Below, piece by piece: positions 6,753-16,100 of a stretch of 64,000 bases of DNA. Source of the DNA: Winogradskyella sp. (lineage in GTDB: Bacteria > Bacteroidota > Bacteroidia > Flavobacteriales > Flavobacteriaceae). Position 1 is the first letter of the stretch. Every line of letters begins with the position of its first letter. The stretch covers positions 219,855 to 283,854 of the forward strand of contig PBLD01000001.1 of the NCBI GenBank assembly GCA_002722255.1, given 5' to 3'. The notes beneath the pieces were generated by a model. It searched no databases. It saw nothing but the letters and a program-made list of their open reading frames with translations, and was not told the origin of the DNA. Both the position numbers and the translations under genes were made by a program.

Positions 6753-9008
6753 TTAAAACTTCATTTTCTGTATTCGCACCGCATTTAGAATTGCTAATAA
6801 TGCCACACCTACATCGGCAAATACGGCTTCCCACATTGTAGCCAGTCCGCCTGCTCCGAGTATCAGTACAATTGCTTTCACACCGAACGCCAAAACAATA
6901 TTCTGATAAACAATTTTCTTCGTCTGTTTCCCGATATTGATAGCCATCGGGATTTTAGACGGCATATCGTCCTGTATAACCACATCGGCAGTTTCAATGG
7001 CGGCATCACTTCCTAAACCACCCATTGCGATACCCGCATCACTCAATGCAATTACAGGAGCATCGTTTACACCGTCCCCGATAAAGGCTACGCTTCCATT
7101 ACGGGATTTGATTTCTTTTACTTTATTTACTTTGTCTTCGGGCAATAAATCTCCGTATGCACTGTCAATTCCTAACTGATTTGAAACGTATTGTACCACG
7201 GTATTTTTGTCCCCGCTTAACATTGTGGTTCTAACACCCATTTTACGCAGTTTGTCAACGGCGGCTTTCGCATCTACTTTAATGCTGTCAGAAATGGTTA
7301 TATATCCGGCAAACTTACCACCATAAGCGATTGCTATCACGGTATAAACAATGTTTGCCGTGTCTGCATCGTGGCTGATATTGAACTTGTCAAGCAATTT
7401 GAAATTACCTACCAACAGCTCTTTACCGTTGACAGTGGTTTTTAGCCCGTGTCCGGCAATTTCTTCCGTATTTTCAAGTTTCACTGTGGTATCTACTTCT
7501 CCCCAGTAATTGTGGATTGCGGTTGCCACAGGGTGCGTACTTTGGCTTTCTAAAACATTGACAAGGTTCAGGATTTCATCTTTGTTGAACTCCGGTTTTA
7601 TGAATACTTCCTGTACTTTGAAAACGCCCTCGGTCATCGTTCCTGTTTTGTCCATTACTACGTTTTCAACTTTGGCAAGAATATCAAGGAAGTTGGAACC
7701 TTTGAACAAGATACCGTTCCGGCTCGCTGCTCCAATACCACCGAAGTAACCTAACGGAATGGAAATTACCAACGCACAAGGACAAGAGATAACCAAAAAT
7801 ACCAATGCTCTGTACAGCCATTCGCTGAATACATAGTTATCTACAAAGAGTGCAGGCAGCAAAGTAATGGCTATTGACAGGTACACTACGATTGGCGTAT
7901 AAACTTTGGAGAATTTACGGATAAATAATTCGGTGGGTGCTTTTTGAGAAGTTGCATCCTGTACCAATTCCAGAATTTTGCTCAATTTACTATCAGCGTA
8001 GTCGGTAGTAACTTTTATCTGACTTACGGTATTCAGGTTAATCATACCTGCCAGTACAGTGTCGCCTTTACCTTTGGTGTCGGGTTTACTTTCTCCTGTG
8101 AGTGCTGCTGTATTGAATGAAGCACTATCCGAAACTAATTCGCCGTCCAAGCCTAATTTTTCGCCCGGTTTCAATTGGATAATATCGCCAATGTTAGCAT
8201 CTTCGGCTTTTATCACAACCGCTTTGCCTGCCCTAAGAACCGTAACTTCATCAGGACGTTGGTCTAACAGGGCTTTAATATTTCCTTTGGCTCTTGATAC
8301 TGCAATGGTCTGAAAAACTTCTCCTACGGAATAAAACAACATAACGGCTACTGCTTCGGGATATTCGCCTATGGCAAATGCTCCTATTGTAGCAATACCC
8401 ATTAAGAAGAACTCTGAAAAGAAATCTTTATACCGGATACTTTCTATTGCTTCTTTAATTACGGGTAGTCCGACAGGGATATAGGCAATTACATACCAAG
8501 CAATTCGTACCCATCCGGTAAACCAATCCTGTGGAAAGTAATTATCTAACCCGATGGCGATAAGCAATAAAATTAATGAGATACCCGCAGGCATAAAAAG
8601 CTGAAACGCTGTTTTGCCCTCTATGTCGTGGCTGTGGTCGTGGTCATCCCCGTGGCTGTGCCCGTGTCCGTGACTATGGTCGTGTCCGTGGTCGTGGTTA
8701 TGACCACCTTTTTTGTTATGGCTGTGTTTATGACCGTGGTCGTGATGGTGGTGGCTGTGGTCGTGATGGTCTTCCTCATCATCACAATGTCCGGCATCGT
8801 CTTCACTGCAACTGCTGCCGTCAGTGTGTCCGTGTCCGTCATCTTTATGATTGGCATCTTTTAGCAAATCTGCTGCTCCTGCTTTTTCATAAATTTTCTC
8901 TGTTCTTACACAGCACAACTGATTACCCTGCGTATCATATTTGTGTTTGTGTTCCTTTTTTTTTACAAGGTTCAGATTGTTATCTGTACTGCAACATAGT
9001 TTTGACAT
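6753..9008 (-). CDS. Heavy-metal P-type ATPase, His-rich (Zn/Cd/Pb type)
   Basis: A 751-residue P1B ATPase that pumps soft or borderline divalent cations out of the cytoplasm. Visible features: a Cys-containing start (KLCCST, QLCCVRT), a strongly His/Asp-rich tail at about residues 55-130, membrane segments, TGES, the CPC metal site in SCPCALVISIPLGYFGG (about residue 410), the phosphorylation loop DKTGTMTEG (about 451), the HP nucleotide-binding motif in STHPVATAI and GDGVNDAPV. The CPC context with SIPLGYFGGIG is the ZntA/CadA pattern rather than the CopA pattern. Instead of a CxxC HMA domain it uses the His-rich segment, common in zinc exporters. It is transcribed alone from a class 2 promoter. 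Confidence 0.92.
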   Translation of the reverse strand: MSKLCCSTDNNLNLVKKKEHKHKYDTQGNQLCCVRTEKIYEKAGAADLLKDANHKDDGHGHTDGSSCSEDDAGHCDDEEDHHDHSHHHHDHGHKHSHNKKGGHNHDHGHDHSHGHGHSHGDDHDHSHDIEGKTAFQLFMPAGISLILLLIAIGLDNYFPQDWFTGWVRIAWYVIAYIPVGLPVIKEAIESIRYKDFFSEFFLMGIATIGAFAIGEYPEAVAVMLFYSVGEVFQTIAVSRAKGNIKALLDQRPDEVTVLRAGKAVVIKAEDANIGDIIQLKPGEKLGLDGELVSDSASFNTAALTGESKPDTKGKGDTVLAGMINLNTVSQIKVTTDYADSKLSKILELVQDATSQKAPTELFIRKFSKVYTPIVVYLSIAITLLPALFVDNYVFSEWLYRALVFLVISCPCALVISIPLGYFGGIGAASRNGILFKGSNFLDILAKVENVVMDKTGTMTEGVFKVQEVFIKPEFNKDEILNLVNVLESQSTHPVATAIHNYWGEVDTTVKLENTEEIAGHGLKTTVNGKELLVGNFKLLDKFNISHDADTANIVYTVIAIAYGGKFAGYITISDSIKVDAKAAVDKLRKMGVRTTMLSGDKNTVVQYVSNQLGIDSAYGDLLPEDKVNKVKEIKSRNGSVAFIGDGVNDAPVIALSDAGIAMGGLGSDAAIETADVVIQDDMPSKIPMAINIGKQTKKIVYQNIVLAFGVKAIVLILGAGGLATMWEAVFADVGVALLAILNAVRIQKMKF

Positions 9009-9042
9009 ATCTATTAATTGTTTTTAATTTCCATTTATAAGG

Positions 9043-9078
9043 CAAAATTACTATGGGGTTTTGGGAACTTAGTTGCAA
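9043..9078 (-). promoter_or_regulatory. Class 2 efflux promoter of the Zn/Cd-type ATPase
   Basis: A perfect TAATTTTG -7 octamer (minus strand, 9043-9050) lies 10 nt from the dyad TTGGGAACTTAGTTGCAA (9061-9078, plus strand). The same dyad and the same 10-nt spacing occur at 9562-9597 and 17469-17504. Confidence 0.7.
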
Positions 9079-9134
9079 AAGCAACACGGCTATTTTGGAG
9101 TATATAAAATTTGCCTTTTGGAAAGGAGCGGTTG

Positions 9135-9536
9135 CTATGCTGTGGTTTCGGTAATGAAAAAACAGCCTGTGTACCTGTCGTCAATCATTACAATAACCAC
9201 CTTTTCGTTTACGTGGTCTAAACTTTCATCGTAATAGAAGTCATAAGATTTCATCCAGGCTATATTGCCGATGATGACTTCGTGTCCGTCCACAAAACCT
9301 TTAATGCCGCAGCCGGGTATCTTTTCAAATTTATCAACCGTATAATCTGATAAAGTGATTGGCGGAAGTGCTTTGAGAATAGCTTTTGCTATGGGATGCT
9401 CTGCTTTGGATTGCAGTGCTGCCGTGTATGCCATCATCGTGTCTTTTTCGGGAACGGCACATTCAAACCTGATGACTTTAAAATTATTGTTGTAGCCTAC
9501 ATCTGTATCTTGGGTAGGGATATATTTATCTGCCAT
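9135..9536 (-). CDS. Free-standing P-type ATPase nucleotide-binding (N) domain
   Basis: A 133-residue protein matching only the N domain of P1B ATPases: the His-Pro signature in SKAEHPIAKAIL (H47, P48), the glycine motif IPGCGIKGFVDGHEVIIGN (about residues 73-91) and an end (DRYTGCFFITET) that corresponds to the ATPase segment just before the second half of the P domain. There is no DKTGT, TGD, GDGxND or membrane segment. It could be debris of a lost ATPase, but it starts with an ATG, ends exactly at a domain border and has its own intact class 2 promoter, which argues for an expressed protein. Function unknown; nucleotide or metal binding is possible. Confidence 0.7.
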   Translation of the reverse strand: MADKYIPTQDTDVGYNNNFKVIRFECAVPEKDTMMAYTAALQSKAEHPIAKAILKALPPITLSDYTVDKFEKIPGCGIKGFVDGHEVIIGNIAWMKSYDFYYDESLDHVNEKVVIVMIDDRYTGCFFITETTA

Positions 9537-9561
9537 AGTAATATTTGATTTAATTACACAG

Positions 9562-9597
9562 CAAAACTACCCGTTGGTTTTGGGAACTTGGTTGCAA
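9562..9597 (-). promoter_or_regulatory. Class 2 efflux promoter of the N-domain gene
   Basis: A perfect TAGTTTTG -7 octamer (minus strand, 9562-9569), 10 nt, then the dyad TTGGGAACTTGGTTGCAA (9580-9597). Confidence 0.7.
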
Positions 9598-9600
9598 ATG

Positions 9601-9634
9601 AAAAGCAGCCATATCCTGAAATATGACTGCTTTT
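9601..9634 (-). terminator. Terminator after the Fur-family gene
   Basis: Arms AAAAGCAG.CATAT and ATATG.CTGCTTTT pair with one mismatch around a 6-nt loop; located 22 nt past the Fur stop codon and immediately before the class 2 promoter. Confidence 0.75.
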
Positions 9635-9656
9635 GATTAACCGATTGGGATAAAAA

Positions 9657-10082
9657 TTATTTTTTCTTAACGAACCTCGAACATTCGTTACACATTCCTT
9701 TCATCACGAAATTGACACTTTCCAACAGAAATTTATCGGGAAGCTGAATGGGCGGTATGGAAATGCTTTCAAGGCAAAAGGTATTTTTACAACGGTTACA
9801 GTTAAAATGTACGTGCAGCTCGCCAACGGTACACATACAGGTATCACTGCAAATGGAATACTTCATTGAGCCGGAACCGTCATCAATCGTATGGATGAGC
9901 AGGTTGTCGTGAAAAAGGCTCAACGTTCTGAAAATGGTCGATTTATTGACAGTTTCCAATTCGGTTTCCAAATCGGTAAGGCTGAACGCTTTTTTAAAGT
10001 CAGACATTGTTTTAAAAATTAACAGCCTAACTGATGTTGGTTTTATACTCCTGTTCAATAATTTTTGTTCCAAGCGTTCCAT
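9657..10082 (-). CDS. Fur-family metal-dependent regulator
   Basis: A 141-residue Fur-family repressor. The N-terminal winged helix includes TSVRLLIFKTMSD and the recognition region NKSTIFRTLSLFHDNLL; the C-terminal dimerisation domain has the family's HVHFNCNRC (about residues 89-97) and a second CNEC near the end, giving the two CxxC pairs of the structural zinc site. It is the only dedicated divalent-metal sensor visible near the zinc-type genes, so it is the first candidate to bind the class 2 dyads 60 bp downstream of its gene and elsewhere. Its own promoter is a class 1 copper-type promoter, which would link the two circuits. Exact metal (Zn, Fe, Mn) cannot be told. Confidence 0.85.
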   Translation of the reverse strand: MERLEQKLLNRSIKPTSVRLLIFKTMSDFKKAFSLTDLETELETVNKSTIFRTLSLFHDNLLIHTIDDGSGSMKYSICSDTCMCTVGELHVHFNCNRCKNTFCLESISIPPIQLPDKFLLESVNFVMKGMCNECSRFVKKK

Positions 10083-10123
10083 TTTTAGTATTTTATATGC
10101 TGTCCGTAGCTAAGGTGATTACA

Positions 10124-10192
10124 CAAAAATAGACAACCTTGCTGCCGACAATTTTACGATATTCTTTGTTTGATTTATGATATTTACTGTTT
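10124..10192 (-). promoter_or_regulatory. Class 1 metal promoter of the Fur-family gene
   Basis: A perfect TATTTTTG -7 octamer (minus strand, 10124-10131), 26 nt, then the 35-bp box 10158-10192 with plus-strand core TTTGATTTATGATATTTAC. It begins directly after the DUF2652 stop. Confidence 0.75.
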
Positions 10193-10198
10193 AGGTTT

Positions 10199-10765
10199 TT
10201 ACAGGTAATGTATGTAGCCGATTTCGGGCAAATACATACAGTCATCGCAATTGTCGTATTCTACGGTTGCTTTTTCGGGTTGGTCGAAATTGGCTTGTAA
10301 AAAAGCATCAGAAAACAAGGCATAAGGCGGATGTTCGGCAATATGATTTTTCAGCATCTTGTGTGCTTCTACCACAGGTGCGCCGTAGAGCTTCTCGAAT
10401 TTCCCGATTTTGTATTTGGTAAATTCTCCATAGTGTACGATTATCTTCAGCGAAAGCGGAATTTCGATTGCCAGTTGCATTGCCAGGCGTTTGAGTTCCT
10501 TTTGAAAATCGTTGTACATCTGTTCTATCTGCATCAGGGTTTCTTCAAAAGTGGGCAGGTTATGGTGCTTGTAAAATAGTATGGCATCGCCCTCTATTTC
10601 CGAAATTTCAAGGCAAAGGATATTGCTGTCCATTATTGATTTGAGCAGGCTTTCGGTTATATATTTACCAACAAACATATTGGATTTGATAACGAAATCT
10701 GTAAAACCTGAAATGTCGGGTATCATTACCATTCCTTTTTTATTATCGGCGGTATGTTCTTGCAT
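10199..10765 (-). CDS. DUF2652 protein (nucleotidyl-cyclase-like fold)
   Basis: A 188-residue protein with the DUF2652 start VMIPDISGFTDFVIKSN and the block EISEIEGDAILFYK. This arrangement resembles the first part of class III adenylate/guanylate cyclase domains (DISGF...GDAxxF), but the C-terminal half lacks the usual catalytic sequence, so cyclase activity should not be assumed. No signal peptide. It sits downstream of the RND efflux operon and a terminator; an IS982 element now occupies its immediate upstream region, ending 24 nt before its start codon, so its original promoter may be displaced. Confidence 0.7.
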   Translation of the reverse strand: MQEHTADNKKGMVMIPDISGFTDFVIKSNMFVGKYITESLLKSIMDSNILCLEISEIEGDAILFYKHHNLPTFEETLMQIEQMYNDFQKELKRLAMQLAIEIPLSLKIIVHYGEFTKYKIGKFEKLYGAPVVEAHKMLKNHIAEHPPYALFSDAFLQANFDQPEKATVEYDNCDDCMYLPEIGYIHYL

Positions 10766-10788
10766 TATTCCATCGTATTATTAATTAA

Positions 10789-11796
10789 CGTGAATAATGT
10801 TTAAGCAGCCCATAAAGATAATTGGTTTGTTTGCACAGGGGTGATATTTAGAGACGGCTTTTTAGGGAAGAAGCAATATGCGGTAAGCCCTGCTATGAGG
10901 TTTACTAAGAACCCTTTAACAGAGCGGTGTCTTGTATGTTCAATTTTGCAGATGTTCTTGAGCTCATCATTGACGGATTCTACAAGAGCTCTTTTTCTCA
11001 GCAGTATAGCATCCACATCAGATAAATTCTGCTGCTTCATATTCTTTCTCACTTTTGTAATGAGCTGTATGCCGTCCTGGAAGAGCAGTTCTGCCAGAGC
11101 CTTGGATATGTAGCCCTTATCTCCAAAGAGCTTTCCAAAGACCTCCTTGGTCATGGCCGTCATTAGTTCAATGTTCCTGTCATCCACATTGCCTTTGGTA
11201 AGGTAGAAAGACAGAAGCTCGCCTTTATCATTAATAATGAGGTGCAACTTAAAACCAAAGAACCATCCCATAGTAGACTTTCCTTTTGCAGCAATACCCT
11301 TAAAAACACGATGTTGCTTCTCGCGTTTGGAGTGGCACACACGCAACAAGGTAGAATCAATATAGTTTATGCCCCTGGACTTGCCCAAACCACGATACTT
11401 CAAATACAGCATCAAGGGCAACAAGATACGGTCCTGTCTTGCATTAAATCGCTCATAGCTTATCAGGGAAGGGAATAAGTCTGTGAGATGTTTGCAAACA
11501 TATTGGTTATAAAAATGTTTGAAGTTGGTGAACTGCCCAAAATGAAATAAAAGATAGATGCTCATCATTTCGCTATCCGATAAGTTTCCCTTTCTGTTGC
11601 GTCTTTTTACAGATAAATCCTCTAAAAGTGGACGATTTTCTAATTGTGAAGCAAATTCTATGCAAAAATCGTCCATTTCTACAAAGAATTCAGTAACTTT
11701 ATCTCTAAGCATTAGAAGTGTTTTTATTGTTTAATATACTGAAATACAGTATGATAAACTAAAATAAAAACACTTTTTTATTATCCATTATTCACG
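10789..11796. mobile_element. IS982-family insertion sequence, complete
   Basis: A 1008-bp element with one transposase gene. Terminal inverted repeats begin CGTGAATAATG (10789-10799) and end CATTATTCACG (11786-11796), 11 bp perfect. Both flanks carry TTAATTAA (10781-10788 and 11797-11804), an 8-bp target duplication; because this word is itself a palindrome it could also be read as an extension of the inverted repeats. Size, ends and transposase fit IS982. It inserted next to the terminator of the efflux operon and upstream of the DUF2652 gene. Confidence 0.88.
10801..11712 (-). CDS. IS982-family transposase
   Basis: A 303-residue DDE transposase. The catalytic triad fits Asp in INYIDSTLLRVCH, Asp in GDKGYISKAL and Glu in KRALVESVNDELKN, the pattern of IS982. 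The N terminus includes NLSDSEMMSIYLLFHFG, also typical. The frame is intact from the first to the last codon, so the copy may still be active. No accessory genes are present in the element. Confidence 0.92.
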   Translation of the reverse strand: MLRDKVTEFFVEMDDFCIEFASQLENRPLLEDLSVKRRNRKGNLSDSEMMSIYLLFHFGQFTNFKHFYNQYVCKHLTDLFPSLISYERFNARQDRILLPLMLYLKYRGLGKSRGINYIDSTLLRVCHSKREKQHRVFKGIAAKGKSTMGWFFGFKLHLIINDKGELLSFYLTKGNVDDRNIELMTAMTKEVFGKLFGDKGYISKALAELLFQDGIQLITKVRKNMKQQNLSDVDAILLRKRALVESVNDELKNICKIEHTRHRSVKGFLVNLIAGLTAYCFFPKKPSLNITPVQTNQLSLWAA

Positions 11797-11803
11797 TTAA
11801 TTA

Positions 11804-11837
11804 AAAATGCAGGGGCGTATGACTGCCCCTGCATTTT
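11804..11837 (-). terminator. Terminator of the RND efflux operon
   Basis: Perfect 13-bp arms AAAATGCAGGGGC and GCCCCTGCATTTT. It begins at the last base of the IS target duplication, so the IS landed right at its outer edge without breaking it. Confidence 0.88.
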
Positions 11838-11879
11838 GAGTATATCAGTGCCGTAGCATTAACTCCATTTCAACAAAAG

Positions 11880-13175
11880 CTATTTTATCTGCCCGATGGC
11901 TTTGCGGTACACTGCTTCGGCAATTTTGTACCGTACTTTTGCATCTAACATATTGCTGTATGCTCTCTGCCAAAGTGTTTCTGCTATCAGCACATCTTCT
12001 CCGGTAATAGTTCCGGCTTTAAAGCGGTCATTACTCAATTTAAGGTTCTCGTCAGCTTCGGTTAATGATGCCTGCATCAAATCAATATTTTTTGTCTGTA
12101 ATTGCAGGTTAAGTGTTGCCTGCTCAACCTCCACATTGATTTGGCTTTTCAGTTCTTTCAAACCGTATTCAGCCGAACGGATTGTCGCTTCCTGTTGTTT
12201 TACTTTTTCCCGTTTGCTTCCCCAGTCGAAAACAGGGATATTCACGCTTAGCATACCGAAGTAGGTCAGCATATGTTTTTTGGTCGGGTCGCCAAAGTTG
12301 ATGCCCTCTTTTCCAAAGGCAGCCACTCCGTTAAGTGCTAAACCAACGGTTGGTTTCAGGTCGGCTTTGAGCATACTTTTTGTTAGTTCGCCTATTTTAA
12401 CGGCATTGGCAGCCAAATCAATTTCCGGTCGCACGGCATCGGTGTTTTGCAAAATGCCCTGATTTGAAAAGTCGCCCGTACTCAATGTATCAGCTACGTC
12501 TATCACTGTGGGGTCTTCCATTCCGATTAACTGGCTCCATCTTCTTTTTGCCAAAATGAGCTTGTTTTCCGCTGCCTGTAAGCGGGCTTCGTTTTCGTTT
12601 TGAAGCACCTTTGCCCGCAACACATCGTTTTTGTAAATCAATCCTGCTTCAAACTGATTGTTCAGGAAAGTGTAATGCGAAGCCAGTTGCTTTTTAACCT
12701 GCTGTTCCAGTTTTATTTCTTCCTTTGCCTGCACTACAAGCCAGTAAGCGGTTTCGGTAGCCAATAATACTTCATCTTCGACCAATCTTTGTTGAGCGTT
12801 GCTCATCTGTATATTGGTTTCCGCCATTTGCTTACCGTACTTAATTTTACCTCCGGTATAAATCGGCTGTGTAACGCTGACCATTGGTGCAAGACCATAT
12901 TCGGGAAGCATTGTGTTTAACGGTTCGCCAAAGTAAAAGGCGGTTGCCGAAGCATCCAGTTTCGGTCTGCCTGCCACATCAGCAATCCGCTTGTCGGATT
13001 GGGTGGCAATTACGTCCTCTTTGGCTTTGCCTATCCTGTTGTTGTTTTTTAATGCCAGCTCTTTGCTTTCCGCAAGGGTTAATTGCTGTTGGGCAAAGAG
13101 GTTTTCTGTTCCCTGAAAGAGAGCGAAAGTGCATACAAAAACCTTTATGACTGTTTTATATCTTTTCTGTAACAT
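11880..13175 (-). CDS. TolC-family outer membrane efflux protein
   Basis: A 431-residue TolC/CusC-type channel with a signal peptide (residues about 1-28, ending LFAQ) and two repeats of the long coiled-coil/strand domain: first repeat around QQLTLAESKELALKNN, second around residues 255-400 with LKADLKPTVGLALNG. It forms the outer-membrane exit of a tripartite pump. It is the last gene of the operon MFP, RND, TolC, 9 nt after the permease stop. Substrate is discussed under the permease. Confidence 0.92.
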   Translation of the reverse strand: MLQKRYKTVIKVFVCTFALFQGTENLFAQQQLTLAESKELALKNNNRIGKAKEDVIATQSDKRIADVAGRPKLDASATAFYFGEPLNTMLPEYGLAPMVSVTQPIYTGGKIKYGKQMAETNIQMSNAQQRLVEDEVLLATETAYWLVVQAKEEIKLEQQVKKQLASHYTFLNNQFEAGLIYKNDVLRAKVLQNENEARLQAAENKLILAKRRWSQLIGMEDPTVIDVADTLSTGDFSNQGILQNTDAVRPEIDLAANAVKIGELTKSMLKADLKPTVGLALNGVAAFGKEGINFGDPTKKHMLTYFGMLSVNIPVFDWGSKREKVKQQEATIRSAEYGLKELKSQINVEVEQATLNLQLQTKNIDLMQASLTEADENLKLSNDRFKAGTITGEDVLIAETLWQRAYSNMLDAKVRYKIAEAVYRKAIGQIK

Positions 13176-13184
13176 AATCTCTTT

Positions 13185-16100
13185 TTATGATAAGTGATTT
13201 TTGGGTTGAACATTTTCGGCATTAAGCTCGTACTGCTCATCCAACTCTTTATTTTTAGGCGGTTTCACGAACCTGTAATACAATACTGGAACGATAAACA
13301 AAGTGGTAACCATTGATACCAAAATCCCGATTGAAATCGTACTTGAAATCGGTCCCCATTCGGGCGAACCACTCGACATCAACGGTATCAATCCGATTGC
13401 CGCCGCCATAGAAGTAAGGAAGATTGGTCGCATTCTTCGTTTGGCTGCTAACAGGGCTGCTTCTTTAATTGTGTGCCCGTGTTCCTTTACCAGTTCATCT
13501 GCATAGTCCACAAGGATAATTCCGTTTCGGACTACAATCCCCAATAGGGCGGTAATACCGATGATTGCCATAAACCCGAACTCGTAACCTGTAAGGAACA
13601 AGCCTAACATTGCACCAAGCAAGCTCAACGGGAACGAAGCCAGTACAATGAATACTTTACCAACACGCTTGAACTGGAATAACAGGACAAGGAAAATGAG
13701 GACGAAACTTATCATAAAAGCTTTTCCCATTTTGGGACCGCTTTCCAGTCCGTCTTCATATTCGCCACCGTAGGCAATCTTAATGCCTTTCGGTAATTTC
13801 AGGCTGTCAATTTTCGGCTGTACCTCTGCAAATACTTCTGCGGGTTTTCTGCCTAACTGTGCTTCGGAAGAAACGGTTAACGTTCTTAATCCGTTACGGT
13901 GTACAATAGCCCCAGTATGCCAAGACGGTTGTAAATCTACCACTTGCTTTAAAGGTACTTTAGCACCGAATGTTGAATTGATGTACATATTACCCAAAGC
14001 ATCCAGACTTTCCCGGTCGGTTTCGTCTGTACGCAATACAATGTCGATGGCTTTATTGCCCTCCCACATCTGCGATACTGGGTAGCCTTTTATCTTTGCA
14101 CCCAATGCCTGCGCAATCTGCGCTTTGCTAACGCCTAAACGCAGGGCTACATCTTCTTTAACAACGGCTTTCAGCCCTACATAATCATTCTGATAATCGG
14201 TGCGCACCCAGTTAGAGCCTTTGGTATTTTCCAGTAATGCCGCAACCTGTTTGGCTACTTTTTTCTGCTCGGTCATATCCTTGCCAATCACACGTATCTC
14301 AATCGGTGCGGGCTGCTGCTTCTTGCTTAACTGCCTTACCCGTACATAACCGTTCGGCAAGTAGTTGTTGAATTTCTGCACATACTCATCAATCATTTCA
14401 GAAGTGGCATCCTTGCTTGTGGTATTGATGAATATCTGCGCAAAGTTCTCACGTGGGTGCTCCGGTGCGTAGGTGGAGTAGAAACGTGGCGAGCTTGTAC
14501 CTATAAAGCTCGCTGTGGTTACAATTCGTTTATCGCCTGCAATTTCTTTTTCTATCTTCTTAACGGCTGTTTCGGTTTCGTGGATATTTGTACCGTTATC
14601 CATCCACAATTCAAGGTTGAACTGGTTTCTTTCTACGATAGGGAAAAACTCGGTTTTTACCTGACTGCCTACCACGAACGAAAGTAAAAAGATGAATATT
14701 CCTGCTACCAACGTGGTTTTGTACCATTTCATACAGAACTCAATTGCCCTGTCGAAACCGTCCTGCATCCTGTCTAAGAAATTGCGTTTTTTCGGTTTAT
14801 CATCTTGCTTTTTCAATCCTTTTTTCAGGAAGTGGTAACACATATATGGGGTCAGGAACAAGGCTACCAAGAACGAAACCGCCAAAGCGATACTAACGGT
14901 AATCGGTATCCATTGCACAAACTCCCTTGTTAGTCCGGTTAGCGTAAATGCCAACGGCAGGAACGATAGGACAATGGTTAGTGTAGCAGTAAAAATTGGA
15001 ACCATTAATTGCGTTGCACTTTGCCAAGCGGCAGTCCACGACGGTATTTTTTCGTCCACTTTCTCAATGTAGTTATCCACTACGATAATGGCATCATCTA
15101 CTACCATCCCCAGTACAATAATCATTGCCGCCAAACTAACCTGGTGCATTTCGATACCAAGTAAATTTAGGATAGCGAATGTTACGGCAATTGTAACAGG
15201 TGCGGCAATAGCAGAAATTGTAGCCACTCTAAACGGTAGCAGAAGCATCACTACCAAGATAACGGCGGCAATGGCAATTCCGAACTCAATAAAGAAATGC
15301 CCCAAATTCATATCCACCACTTTGGGTTGGTCGACAATAGTGTTGACCTGCACATCTGATGGCAGGATTTCTTTTACTTCAGCAACTTTTTGTGTCAGCG
15401 CATTTCCCAAATCGACAATATTCTGTCCGGGTTGCATTTCTACGGTCAGCATCATTACATCATTTCCCGCAACCGTAATTTTACTTTTCAGGTCTTCGTA
15501 TCTCCTTTCGATGTTGGCTATATCACGCAAGCGGATATTGCCACCCTGCGGAGAACTATATACAATAAGGTTTCCGATTTCATTTTCATTCTGATACTGC
15601 GCATCTGTAAAAATGAGGAAACGGTTTTTGTCAATCTCAATATCGCCGCTCGGAATGGTTACATTCTGTTGGCTCAATGTTGCTGTGATTTCATTGATAC
15701 CGAAGCCGTATTGTTTCAATACATCTTCACGCAGCGTAATGAATATTTGCTGCTTCTGCCCGCCGTAACGCTTGATTTTGGAAACCTGCGGAATGGTCTT
15801 AATACCGTCTTCCAGTTCGTCCAGATAATTTTCTAACTGGGCGTAAGAACGACCGGGAGCTGATACAGCAATCATTTGAACGACCACATCACCGAAGTCG
15901 CTGTTCACATACGGTCCCTGTACGCCTCGTGGCAATATCAAGGGCATATTGGCATCCAAACCGTGTTGTAAGGTGTTCCAGAATTTTTTGGTGTCTTTTA
16001 CATAGTCCTGCAATTCTACCGTTACAACTACCTGTCCGGGCTTACTTTCCGAATGGGTTTTATCTTTTTTGATTTCCTCAAAACCGAACAGGTATTGTTC

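Noticed and set aside
8621-8864. Repetitive Thr/Val-rich frames on both strands near the His-rich tail of the P-type ATPase
   Set aside because: They are other readings of the repeated His/Asp codons and have no independent start signals.
9009-9536. The lone N domain as the broken front or back of the ATPase at 6753-9008
   Set aside because: That ATPase already has a complete N domain of its own, and both genes have separate promoters.
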